The translations under genes were made by a program, and so were the position numbers. From IMG/VR virus record IMGVR_UViG_3300032265_002598, positions 1 through 64,000 of that record: 64,000 bases of DNA. One strand, written 5' to 3'. The DNA is from a virus. The notes below the pieces were generated by a model, which saw nothing but the letters and a program-made list of their open reading frames with translations, did not search any database and had not been told where the DNA came from. Each line of letters begins with the position of its first letter. The stretch's first letter is position 1. Shown here piece after piece: positions 43,362 to 54,118 of this stretch.

Positions 43362-44972
43362 ATGCAAATATTTACAGCAGAACGTGAAGATGGCTTAGAG
43401 GCTAAAATATCCTCATCTGCATCAATTTCTTATGCTTCCATAGCAGAGCCATGTCACCCAAATAAGTCCCAAATCAGAAAATTTAAAAGTTTAGCATCTG
43501 TCCAAGATTCTGATCTATATTATGTTCAGTCTATACTAGTTACTTCTTCATGGAATAAGAATGACGATATTTTTGATAAAGATGAAATATGGATGGCCAG
43601 AAATACTCCAGAAGATAAACCAACAAACCTAGAACATGATGAGAATTTAATTATCGGCCATATTACTAGCAATTGGCCAATCACCGAAGATGGTATTCTT
43701 ATTTCTGAAGATACTCCTATTGAGAATCTTCCAGAAAAGTATCATATTTTAACTGGATCAGTAATCTATAGAGCTTTTACTAGTCCAGAATTAAAAGAAA
43801 GATCTGATAAGCTTATTGCAGAAATAGAGTCTGGTGATATGTTTGTTAGTATGGAGTGTTTCTTTAAAGGTTTTGATTATGGTTTATTAGATAAGTCTAC
43901 AGGAACATATAAAACTTTAGCTCGTAATGAGAATACTGCATATTTAACAAAATACTTAAGAGCTTATGGTGGATTAGGAGAACATGACAATTATAAAATA
44001 GGTAGAGTATTAAGGAATATTACATTTTCTGGTAAAGGATATGTTGAAAAACCAGCTAATCCAGAAAGTATTATTTTTAACAAAAACATAATTGATGACT
44101 TGTTTACTAAAAAAAGTAACGATTTATCAATAGCAGGTGTATCTAACAATCAGTTAACCTCTAAAGTGGAGAATAATATTATGAGTTCAGACAATAAAGT
44201 AGCAGAAACAACCGAAAAGGCCGAAACAGTTACCGAAGCTGTTGTCGCCACAGAATCTGCTCCAGAGGCCACAGTAGAAGCTTCAACAGAAAATACAACA
44301 ATAGAACCTGAAACATCTAGTGCAACAGACGAGCTAATTGCTTCTCTCACAGCTGAAGTCGAAGCCCTCAAAGCTATGAACGAAGCTATGGCTAAGAAAA
44401 TGAAAGCTGATGATTCTACAAAGAAAGAGAATGACGAAGATATGGATGCAGAAGCTAAAAAAATGAAAGAAGAAAAAGAAGCTAAGGATGAAGAAAATAA
44501 GAATCTTAAAGCAGCTTTAGAAGCAGCTAATGAAGTTATTGCTGGCTATAAGATGAAAGAAGAAGAGATGGCCAAGAAAGAAAAGAAGATGAAGAGAAAG
44601 GCCTCTCTACTTGATTGTGGTTTTGATGCTGAATCAGCAGAAGCTACAGTTGAAAAATTTGATAATCTTAATGACGATGCTTTTGAAGCCATGACTAGTT
44701 TATTTGCTGGCAAAATGCCACCATGGTTGGAAAAGATTAAAAAAGATGATAAAACTTCAAAAGACAAAAAAGAAGATGAAGATACTGATACCAAGGAAAA
44801 GAAGAAAGCTTCCGAAGATACAGTAGACGCATCTGCTCTTGACACAGTTGAAGTTGAAGAGGCTGTAAATCTCAGTGTTAGTAGTGAAACATCATCAGTT
44901 GACACCACTCGTGCTGAATTAATTGAATTTGTTTGTGCTAGACTAGGTAAAAAACTTAACAAGGGAGAATAA
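43362..44972 (+). CDS. Prohead protease fused to scaffold
   Basis: 536 residues. The first 240 residues look like a prohead serine protease: LEHDENLIIGH carries the candidate His and MFVSMECFF the candidate Ser. From about 275 the protein is a Glu/Lys-rich coiled coil (many AKK/KEEKE blocks), typical of an internal scaffold. Directly upstream of capsid genes, as in many tailed phages. Confidence 0.75.
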   Translation: MQIFTAEREDGLEAKISSSASISYASIAEPCHPNKSQIRKFKSLASVQDSDLYYVQSILVTSSWNKNDDIFDKDEIWMARNTPEDKPTNLEHDENLIIGHITSNWPITEDGILISEDTPIENLPEKYHILTGSVIYRAFTSPELKERSDKLIAEIESGDMFVSMECFFKGFDYGLLDKSTGTYKTLARNENTAYLTKYLRAYGGLGEHDNYKIGRVLRNITFSGKGYVEKPANPESIIFNKNIIDDLFTKKSNDLSIAGVSNNQLTSKVENNIMSSDNKVAETTEKAETVTEAVVATESAPEATVEASTENTTIEPETSSATDELIASLTAEVEALKAMNEAMAKKMKADDSTKKENDEDMDAEAKKMKEEKEAKDEENKNLKAALEAANEVIAGYKMKEEEMAKKEKKMKRKASLLDCGFDAESAEATVEKFDNLNDDAFEAMTSLFAGKMPPWLEKIKKDDKTSKDKKEDEDTDTKEKKKASEDTVDASALDTVEVEEAVNLSVSSETSSVDTTRAELIEFVCARLGKKLNKGE

Positions 44973-44973
44973 C

Positions 44974-45429
44974 ATGGCTCTTAAACCAGATCGTATCGAA
45001 CTCTTAACAGATATTTCTTTTTTCTCTAACGCAGTTAGTGAAAGAGGCGGCGTAGTTTCTGCTGTAACAAGTGGTTCCGGCGTTGCTATGGATGACGCTA
45101 ATGCTGTTGCTGCTTATGCTGCTGTAGCAAGTGGTGCCAAGCCTCTCGGTATCCTACTCAATGACGTTGTGAATCTTGATCTAACAAGACAGCACATCAA
45201 CTGGCACAAAGATGAAGTACAATTGGGTGGCAAGGTCTCCCTACTTCGTCAGGGTCAAGTAACAACTAATATGTTAGTTGCTGCTATTACTCCTGCTGCT
45301 GGTGTCGATGCCTATGTTGGTGCTAGTGGCCTCATTGGCACATCAAGTACTAATAGTGTGAAAATTGGCACCTTCTTGGGGTCAAAAGATTCTGATGGTT
45401 ATGTCAAATTATCAGTAAACATTGCTTAA
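44974..45429 (+). CDS. Probable capsid decoration protein
   Basis: 151 residues, beta-rich and Ala/Val/Gly-rich (AVTSGSGVAMDDANAVAAYA), between scaffold and major capsid genes. Size and position suggest a head-stabilising or decoration protein; no direct motif. Confidence 0.55.
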   Translation: MALKPDRIELLTDISFFSNAVSERGGVVSAVTSGSGVAMDDANAVAAYAAVASGAKPLGILLNDVVNLDLTRQHINWHKDEVQLGGKVSLLRQGQVTTNMLVAAITPAAGVDAYVGASGLIGTSSTNSVKIGTFLGSKDSDGYVKLSVNIA

Positions 45430-45450
45430 GCTTTAACAAGGGAGAAAAAA

Positions 45451-46461
45451 ATGTCAGTTAACACAAAAGCATTTAAACCAACACCCGAACTAACAGATCT
45501 TCTCGTTCGTTCAGGTTCACCAAATAGAGAAGTAGCCTTAGCTGCTAACTCTGAGTTTGCCAAAGCTCTAGAGCTACCACTAAGACAAGGTCTCTTGAGT
45601 GGTGATATTCTTGATGGTATTTTCGAGCCAATTCAACTTGCTCAAAGTGCCACTCCAGAATTTCCACTCGATTTCCTTGCTCCTGGCACGGAAAAAGACT
45701 TTGTGGCCTACACTGTTCCTAACCACGGTTATATTCCAGAGCGTCACGTTGAAGGCGATTACGTCATGGTTCCAACCTATGACATCGGCGCCTCAATTGA
45801 CTACCTCCTAAAATATGCTCGTGATGCTCGCTGGGACGTTGTTGGTCGCGCAATGGAAGTACTAGAAGGTTCATTTGTTAAGAAGATGAATGATGATGGT
45901 TGGCACACATTGCTAGCTGCTGGTGTTGACCGCAACATTGTTGTTTATGACAGCGATGCCTCAAGTGGTCTTTTCACCAAGCGTCTAGTAAGTCTCATGA
46001 AGACAGTTATGCGTCGTAACGGCGGCGGTAACAGTGCTTCTAACAATCGTGGCTTGCTAACAGATCTTTATGTTTCACCAGAGTCAATGGAAGATATCCG
46101 TAGTTGGGGTATCGATCAAGTTGACGAAGTTACTCGTAGAGAAATCTATACAGCTGCTGACGGCACACTAAACCGTGTTTTCAGTATTAATCTTCATGAT
46201 CTTGACGAACTAGGTGAAGGCCAAGAGTATCAACTATTCTATAGTAATGTACTCAGTGGTAGTTTACCAACTGGTAAGAATGAAATTATTGTTGGTCTTG
46301 ATCTACGCAAGAGAGACAGTTTCATAATGCCAGTTCGTGAACAAGTCCAGGTCTTTGAAGACGATACACTACATCGTCAGAAGAGAGCTGGTTTCTATGG
46401 TTGGGCCGAACAGGGCTTCGCTGTTCTAGACAACCGCAGAGTTCTACTCGGCGCTCTATAA
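45451..46461 (+). CDS. Major capsid protein
   Basis: 336 residues with an E-loop-like DFLAPGTEKDFVAYTVPNHG (near 72), a long spine helix near 130 and a beta-rich C-terminal half ending in LDNRRVLLGAL. Placement after protease-scaffold, before a strong terminator and behind its own AAGGGAG supports the HK97-fold shell protein. Confidence 0.75.
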   Translation: MSVNTKAFKPTPELTDLLVRSGSPNREVALAANSEFAKALELPLRQGLLSGDILDGIFEPIQLAQSATPEFPLDFLAPGTEKDFVAYTVPNHGYIPERHVEGDYVMVPTYDIGASIDYLLKYARDARWDVVGRAMEVLEGSFVKKMNDDGWHTLLAAGVDRNIVVYDSDASSGLFTKRLVSLMKTVMRRNGGGNSASNNRGLLTDLYVSPESMEDIRSWGIDQVDEVTRREIYTAADGTLNRVFSINLHDLDELGEGQEYQLFYSNVLSGSLPTGKNEIIVGLDLRKRDSFIMPVREQVQVFEDDTLHRQKRAGFYGWAEQGFAVLDNRRVLLGAL

Positions 46462-46490
46462 TATCTAGTTACTAGATAAGATTAAAATTA

Positions 46491-46528
46491 GAAGGGTCCA
46501 GTAAATAAATTACTGGCCCTTCTTTTTT
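46491..46528 (+). terminator. Rho-independent terminator
   Basis: GAAGGGTCCAGTAA pairs with TTACTGGCCCTTC and is followed by six T. It ends the capsid operon. Confidence 0.9.
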
Positions 46529-46554
46529 ATATCTATAGTGTAGTTTAAGGTTAA

Positions 46555-46574
46555 GGTGTATCTATATAATAGAT
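46555..46574 (+). promoter_or_regulatory. GGTGTA + inverted repeat (possible late control)
   Basis: GGTGTATCTATATAATAGAT: GGTGTA followed by the ATCTAT-ATA-ATAGAT inverted repeat, in the gap before 46626. A GGTGTATTA block also lies before 54119 and 59864. Confidence 0.35.
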
Positions 46575-46625
46575 ATTCCAGATTTAATTATACTTGGCCA
46601 ACCATAAATCTTAAGGGCCTAAAAC

Positions 46626-47033
46626 ATGGCAGCAGGTAAATATGACTTTGCTATAGAACAAGGAACCTCTTTTAGAATATCTTTTATCTATAAAGACACA
46701 AATGGAAATCCTATAAATTTAACTGGATGGTGTGCTAGATTAATATGGAAAACTAATCTAAGTACAATACAAACATTTAATTCTCATAATACTGATTATA
46801 GTTTATACAAATTTACTATAGATGAACCAAATGGAAAACTAACTTTACTTATACCAGCTACAACAACTAATGGATTTAATTTTAATACGGCTAAATATGA
46901 TGTAGAGCTACAATCTCCAGATGAACTATATGCTAATGGAGGAGGAAAGTATTTAACTCGTATTCTTTTTGGTACGATTACAGTTGTTAAACGATTTAGT
47001 CAATCATCTAACATATTGGATTGTCAAATATGA
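46626..47033 (+). CDS. Fibre-locus structural protein, 135 aa
   Basis: Beta-rich protein starting AAGKYDFAIEQGTSFRISF; paralogue of 60395-60835 (shared DFAIE/NFAIE-G-T, WCAR, YDxELQ, GGGK). ATGA-coupled to the next gene. Role in tail or fibre assembly is inferred. Confidence 0.65.
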   Translation: MAAGKYDFAIEQGTSFRISFIYKDTNGNPINLTGWCARLIWKTNLSTIQTFNSHNTDYSLYKFTIDEPNGKLTLLIPATTTNGFNFNTAKYDVELQSPDELYANGGGKYLTRILFGTITVVKRFSQSSNILDCQI

Positions 47034-47293
47034 GTGATTTTATAGTTGAAATTACAGATACAGATACTAGTATTATTGAAATTGAAACTAGCTATACAGA
47101 TAATGTAAATAATATTGATATTGAAAGATATGAAATTTATAATGTAGATATTATTAACACTGAAAAAATACTACCAAGCGACTTGCCAGATACATATTCT
47201 ATGAATAAAATTATTGGTGATTTATCAGTATATAGAATCTCTGGACTTAACGATTATTTAAACCATTATACTTTTGATTGTGGTACCCCATAA
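47030..47293 (+). CDS. Fibre-locus protein with DCGTP end, 87 aa
   Basis: Start at ATG 47030 (ATGA). Beta-rich N-terminal half, then KILPSDLPDTYSMNKIIGDL, ending in FDCGTP. The C-terminus resembles the DGGTP ends of the next two fibre genes. Confidence 0.6.
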   Translation: MSDFIVEITDTDTSIIEIETSYTDNVNNIDIERYEIYNVDIINTEKILPSDLPDTYSMNKIIGDLSVYRISGLNDYLNHYTFDCGTP

Positions 47294-47316
47294 CTTTTAA
47301 ATGAAGGTCTATAAAC

Positions 47317-48882
47317 ATGCCAGCACTAACTAGAATACAACTCAGAAGAGGCACTGCGGGAGTGGGGTCTTATCAATGGACCAGTCAAGTTCTATATGCT
47401 GGAGAAATTGGTTATGAAACTGATACAGGAAAATTTAAGGTGGGTGATGGATCAACAATATGGTCATCCTTACCCTATGCTGCTGTTCTTCCTTCAGAAC
47501 TAAATGAGAGTATTGATGATAGAGTAGATGCTCTAGTGGTTGCTGGTACTGGTATTGTTAAGTCATATAATGACTCTGCTAATACTCTTACATTGTCAAG
47601 TCCTTTAAGTGCTGGTAGTGGTATTGTTTTAGGTTATAGTAGTGGTACTTATACTATTAGTGTTAGTAATCCTACTATTGATTCTACCTTGGTTACGGAC
47701 TTTAGTGAAGCAGTTGACGATAGAGTGGCAGCTTTATTATTCGCGGGATCAAATATTCAATTAATATATAATGACTCTGGTAATTCTTTATCAGTTGCTG
47801 TTACTGGAGTTAGTTTGCCTGGACATACTCATACAGCATCTAATATTACGGATTTTAATACAGCAGTAAGAACCAACACACTAGATCAACTATCTGCTCC
47901 AACCTCTTCTGTTTCTTTAAATAGTCAAAAAATTACTAATCTTGCTACCCCAACAAGCGACACCGATGCTGCTACAAAAGCATATGTAGATGCTCTAAAG
48001 CAAGGATTGGACGTTAAACAAAGTGTTAGAGCAGCTACAACTGCTAATATTACTTTAAGTGGCACCCAAACCATAGATGGTGTTGCATTATCTGTTGGAG
48101 ATAGAGTTTTGGTTAAAGATCAAACAATAGCTAGTTTTAATGGTATTTATGTCGTAGCAGCTAGTACATGGTCACGAGATACTGATGCAGATGCTAGCTC
48201 TAAAATTACCGCTGGTATGTTTACCTTTGTTGCTGAAGGAACAACCAACTCAGATTCTGGATGGGTACTAACAACTAATGATTCTATTGTTTTAGGAACA
48301 ACATCTTTAACATTTTCTCAATTTAGTGGAGCTGGCCAAATTACTGCTGGTTCTGGTCTTACCAAAACTGGCAATACTATAGATATTGGTACAGCTAGTT
48401 CAAGCAGAATTGTAGTTAATGCAGACAGTATTGATCTTGCAACAGTTTCCCAAAGTAATTCTAGCGGTTCTGGTTCTTCTGTTATTCAAAGTGTTTCGGT
48501 GGATGCTTATGGACGAGTAACAGGAGTAGTTAGTGGATCAATAAGCGTTGTTGATGCCACATCATCTACTAAAGGTATTGCGACTTTTGATATTGGTGAT
48601 TTTCTAGTTACTAGCGGCAATGTAACAATTAAAACTGCTGGTGTGGATAATGCTCAGTTAGCTAATAGCTCAGTTACTGTTGGGTCCACATCTATTTCTT
48701 TGGGTGCATCAGCTACAACTTTGGCTGGATTATCATCAGTAACTAGCACATCCTTTACCGGGGCTTTGACTGGTAATGCTAGTAGCGCAACAGCACTCCA
48801 GACTGCTCGTACTATCAACGGGACTAGTTTTGATGGGACAGCAAATATTACCATATCATCAATTGACGGTGGAACTCCCTGA
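47317..48882 (+). CDS. Tail fibre protein A, 521 aa
   Basis: The N-domain (RIQLRRGTAG ... GEIGYETDTGKFKVGDGSTI) is the RGT/TDTGxxKxGDG module of many phage fibres. It is followed by Ser/Thr/Gly-rich repeats, one ATKAYVDALKQG helix near residue 220, and an end of SSIDGGTP. Likely binds host surface polymers. Confidence 0.8.
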   Translation: MPALTRIQLRRGTAGVGSYQWTSQVLYAGEIGYETDTGKFKVGDGSTIWSSLPYAAVLPSELNESIDDRVDALVVAGTGIVKSYNDSANTLTLSSPLSAGSGIVLGYSSGTYTISVSNPTIDSTLVTDFSEAVDDRVAALLFAGSNIQLIYNDSGNSLSVAVTGVSLPGHTHTASNITDFNTAVRTNTLDQLSAPTSSVSLNSQKITNLATPTSDTDAATKAYVDALKQGLDVKQSVRAATTANITLSGTQTIDGVALSVGDRVLVKDQTIASFNGIYVVAASTWSRDTDADASSKITAGMFTFVAEGTTNSDSGWVLTTNDSIVLGTTSLTFSQFSGAGQITAGSGLTKTGNTIDIGTASSSRIVVNADSIDLATVSQSNSSGSGSSVIQSVSVDAYGRVTGVVSGSISVVDATSSTKGIATFDIGDFLVTSGNVTIKTAGVDNAQLANSSVTVGSTSISLGASATTLAGLSSVTSTSFTGALTGNASSATALQTARTINGTSFDGTANITISSIDGGTP

Positions 48883-48901
48883 TTTTAATTAGGATTATTT
48901 A

Positions 48902-49618
48902 ATGAGCAGAATTACTAATATACAGATTAGAAAAGGAACATCAACAGAATGGAGTTCTGCTAATCCAGTATTAGCTAGTGGCGAGCCAGGATATGATATT
49001 ACAAATAAAAGTTTAAAGATAGGTGATGGATCTACGACTTGGTCAAGTTTAAGTAGTATTAATCTATTAACTTCAAATATTACTAATTTTGCTAGTGGCG
49101 TTAATGCTCTTATTGATAATGCTGTTAGCGCAAGTATTGTTGGTGGTAGCGGAGTCGATATCGTATATAGTAGTGGGACAAATACTCTTACTATTAGTAG
49201 TGCTTTAACAGCAGGAAGTGGTATCTTTCTTAGTCAGAATAGTGGTAATTATACTATTTCTTTAAATACTAGTGGTGTTGATAATTCTAAATTAGCTAAT
49301 AGTTCTTTTACTATTGGTTTAACACCAGTTAGTCTTGGTGGAAGTATTACCTCGATATCAGGACTAAGCAGTGTTAGTAGCACATCGTTTGTCGGTGACC
49401 TGACTGGTACTGCTACAAATGCTAATAATATTGAAGTAGATCTTAGTACAAGTAATGTAAATAGTCTTGTATTTGTTAATGGCACAGATGGTAATCTTAA
49501 ACCAAGTGTCAATAATAATCTCAAATTTAATGCATCAAGTAATGAGCTATTTGGTTCATTAAATACAACGCCAACAACAACATTAAAATACTTTACTATA
49601 GATGGTGGAACCCCATAA
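48902..49618 (+). CDS. Tail fibre protein B, 238 aa
   Basis: The N-domain NIQIRKGTSTEWSSANPVLA then SGEPGYDITNK and LKIGDGSTTW is near-identical in pattern to 54119-57160. Short repeat body, C-terminal FTIDGGTP. Confidence 0.75.
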   Translation: MSRITNIQIRKGTSTEWSSANPVLASGEPGYDITNKSLKIGDGSTTWSSLSSINLLTSNITNFASGVNALIDNAVSASIVGGSGVDIVYSSGTNTLTISSALTAGSGIFLSQNSGNYTISLNTSGVDNSKLANSSFTIGLTPVSLGGSITSISGLSSVSSTSFVGDLTGTATNANNIEVDLSTSNVNSLVFVNGTDGNLKPSVNNNLKFNASSNELFGSLNTTPTTTLKYFTIDGGTP

Positions 49619-49630
49619 TTAAGGTTGTTA

Positions 49631-50872
49631 ATGAAAAACGGTAAATTTTTTATAGTTAATGGGCGACCCAAGACAAAGCCCCCGCAACCGATATCTCCTC
49701 CGCTATCAACCTTGTCGTCAATGACGGTAGGAGGCTGGGGAGATCCTCATATGTATATTACTACTAGTTCTTTAGATTCTAAAAATAGAGTAATTACTAA
49801 AACTATAGCACAATGGGGAGATAATAAACCAGGAACTGCAGGAAATAATGAACTTATCCTATTAGATTTACAAACTTCAACAAATACTATAAAAGTTCTT
49901 TATACAAATAAAGCCTATGGCACTGCTAAAGTTGTTAGTAGTGTTAGAGTGATTTATAACGGCACTTCTACAACATATAATGATACAATTAAATTTACTG
50001 CTGGGCCAGTGAATATAAAAATCTTAAAAATTGTATCTGGAAATAGTGCTTATCTTAATTTTGAAATTAGCTGGTCTGATATTAATAATGTAGTTAAACT
50101 TGGTGGTGCTATAGTTCCTATACTTAAAAGAGTAGCTAGTAGCAACGGAACTTTATGGAATGGTGGAGACGGAGCATTATGGGATGGTTTTGGAAAAGCA
50201 TTAGCTCCTTATGGTTTAACTAGAAGTAGTTTTGAAACTGGTATTAGTATTCAAGCAGTATCAGAAGAATTAATATTATCAGAAAATGAGGCCAGTTTCT
50301 TAACAATTGCAACAGAAAACTTTACTCAAAACAGTAATATTTTTGATAATTTACAAAATCTCGGAGAAAATGGAGAAGGAGATAATGCTAATATTGGAGA
50401 TTGGGATGCTACATACTCTGATATTTTGCCAGTACTTTCTAACCCTATTGGATTAGATGGAGCTATAGACATTGCTATTAGCGGTTCAACAACTACCACA
50501 CCAGCGCCAGGACCTACGTGTTTGTATGCATATACTGGAAGAAATGGCAACGGTGCTCAAAATCACTGGGTATTAATTGGTGGTTCCAGTGCGGGTTGCC
50601 CAAGTGATAAGACCACGGCTTGTTTAACTTTAACTTTTAATCCATGTTTACCAGAACAGGCTGGATGCAATGAAAAATATGGAGAGACTACTGATATTTG
50701 CTCTATTGGTAGCGATGGTTCTGTTAGTAAAGCACCACCGCCAGTAATATCCTATTATTATACTAGCGATGGTTGTACTTCATGTAAAACTTACGGCACA
50801 ACTTATTCAGAATGCCCAGAAGGATACACCCTTTATTCAACTCTCACAGATTGTAACTCTTCACATCCATAA
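49631..50872 (+). CDS. VWD-like adhesin with Thr linker, 413 aa
   Basis: Start at ATG 49631 behind AAGG. GGWGDPHMYIT near residue 36 matches the opening of von Willebrand type D domains (GDPH). A mixed beta region follows; then STTTTPAPGPTC near 285 starts a Cys-rich part (about 16 Cys) likely bonded outside the cell. Possible receptor-binding or decoration protein. Confidence 0.6.
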   Translation: MKNGKFFIVNGRPKTKPPQPISPPLSTLSSMTVGGWGDPHMYITTSSLDSKNRVITKTIAQWGDNKPGTAGNNELILLDLQTSTNTIKVLYTNKAYGTAKVVSSVRVIYNGTSTTYNDTIKFTAGPVNIKILKIVSGNSAYLNFEISWSDINNVVKLGGAIVPILKRVASSNGTLWNGGDGALWDGFGKALAPYGLTRSSFETGISIQAVSEELILSENEASFLTIATENFTQNSNIFDNLQNLGENGEGDNANIGDWDATYSDILPVLSNPIGLDGAIDIAISGSTTTTPAPGPTCLYAYTGRNGNGAQNHWVLIGGSSAGCPSDKTTACLTLTFNPCLPEQAGCNEKYGETTDICSIGSDGSVSKAPPPVISYYYTSDGCTSCKTYGTTYSECPEGYTLYSTLTDCNSSHP

Positions 50873-50888
50873 TTTAAAGGAAAAACAC

Positions 50889-51488
50889 ATGCAATTAAAT
50901 AATACTATCACAATAACTCCTCCTCCTTTTACTAATAATATTGGACAAATAATAAATCCAACCCCACTAGTTTTAGACAGTTTAGATTTAGTGTTTACTG
51001 ACAATGTAAAAAATAAAACGGTGTCTGTTAACGTGCTTGGTATCCCGGCCACAATTATGCTGTGGTCTGTAGACGAGTATGATTCGTTTGGCGATTGGAC
51101 TCAATCTCAAGCTGAAACTAGGCTTGCTTATTTGTTGGGCGACGATCCAGGAGCAGCATTGCGAGCACTATTTCCAAAAACCCTAGAAGAAGATCCTAAC
51201 GGAGCTGGTACAGTTTTAGCTAAAATGATTAAAAATTTAGGATTTACTATATCAGATAATTGCGCTTGTAAAAAACATGCTTTAGAAATGAATGAGAAAG
51301 GTAATGATTGGTGTGTTGAAAATATTAATACAATTGTTGCTTGGCTCAAAGAAGAAACTAAAAATAGAAATATTGTGTTCATAGATATGGTTGCTAGACT
51401 AATGGTTATGAGAGCTATCAAAAAATCTCGTAAGCTATTAGCAAATGAACCAGTTCCAGAAAATGATGAAGAGTTAGATAATATTTAA
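50889..51488 (+). CDS. Phage protein with CxCKKHAxEMN motif, 199 aa
   Basis: Start at ATG 50889 behind AAAGGAAAAA. NCACKKHALEMNEKGNDWCV then ENINTIVAWLKEET near 120 is a pattern I associate with phage genes next to glycosyltransferases. Helical C-terminus with many charged residues. Role unknown. Confidence 0.6.
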   Translation: MQLNNTITITPPPFTNNIGQIINPTPLVLDSLDLVFTDNVKNKTVSVNVLGIPATIMLWSVDEYDSFGDWTQSQAETRLAYLLGDDPGAALRALFPKTLEEDPNGAGTVLAKMIKNLGFTISDNCACKKHALEMNEKGNDWCVENINTIVAWLKEETKNRNIVFIDMVARLMVMRAIKKSRKLLANEPVPENDEELDNI

Positions 51489-51512
51489 TTAATATGTGGA
51501 ATTTTAATTTAA

Positions 51513-53160
<1,648 letters not shown>

Positions 53161-53171
<11 letters not shown>

Positions 53172-54039
53172 TAAACTTCTTACCATAGGTATGGCAACAT
53201 ATGATGATTACGATGGGGTATATTTTAGTCTCCAAGCATTAAGAATGTATCAACCAGCCCTTCAATCCATTGATTATGAGTTAATAGTAATTGATAACAA
53301 TCCAGATGGCCCTCACGGTCAAGCTGTAAAAGATCTTTTAACTGGATGGACTAAAGGTAGAGGCAAATATATTCCATATAAAGATCGAACCAGCACAGCG
53401 GTTAGAAACGAAATATTCTCTAATGCTAGTGGCAAATATACTATATCTATGGATTGTCATGTATTGATAGCTAGTGGGGGATTAGAGAAATTATTAGAAT
53501 ATTATAGTCAAAATGAAAATTGTAAAGATATAATTCAGGGGCCATTAATAAATGATGATTTAGAAAGCTATTCCACAGAGTTTGCTCCAGAGTGGCGCGG
53601 AGATATGTATGGAACTTGGCATACTAATAGAGAAGGTTATGAGTCTGGTTTACCTTTTGAAATACAAATGATGGGACTGGGATTATTTTCTTGTGAGACT
53701 AAAAATTGGCCAGGATTTAATCCTCACTTTAAAGGCTTTGGTGCAGAAGAAGGCTATATTCATGAAAAGTTTAGACGCAATGGTGGAAAAGCAATATGTA
53801 TTCCTCAACTCAAGTGGCTTCATAGATTCAATCGTCCCAATGGAGTTAAATATCCTCTAGTTTTAGAAGATAGAATCTGGAACTATTTTGTGGGGTGGTT
53901 AGAGATTAGTCAAGATCCTGATCATTATATGGTGGTTGATGCCTATAATTATTTTAAGACTAGAATACCAGAAGAGAGTTTAGATAATATATTGAATAGA
54001 GCTAAAAAAAGAATTCTTGGTAAAAATAGCCAATTATAA
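53161..54039 (+). CDS. Family 2-like glycosyltransferase
   Basis: 292 residues. LTIGMATYDDYDGVYFSLQA opens a GT-A fold, VIDNNP gives the nucleotide-sugar site, MDCHVLI is a DxD-like metal motif, and FKGFGAEEGYIHEKFRRNGG is the acceptor-side block. It transfers a sugar, perhaps to the phage fibre or surface protein. Starts inside the end of the adhesin gene (11-base overlap). Works logically with gmd. Confidence 0.8.
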
Positions 54040-54062
54040 GACCATTACTTATCTTGCCAACG

Positions 54063-54110
54063 GGTGTATTAATAATTAAGATAACCTATATACCTCTATA
54101 ATAGGACTAT
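54063..54110 (+). promoter_or_regulatory. GGTGTATTA block and inverted repeats (possible late control)
   Basis: GGTGTATTA followed by the CCTAT...ATAGG inverted repeat before the fibre gene at 54119. Confidence 0.35.
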
Positions 54111-54118
54111 ATTTCAAG

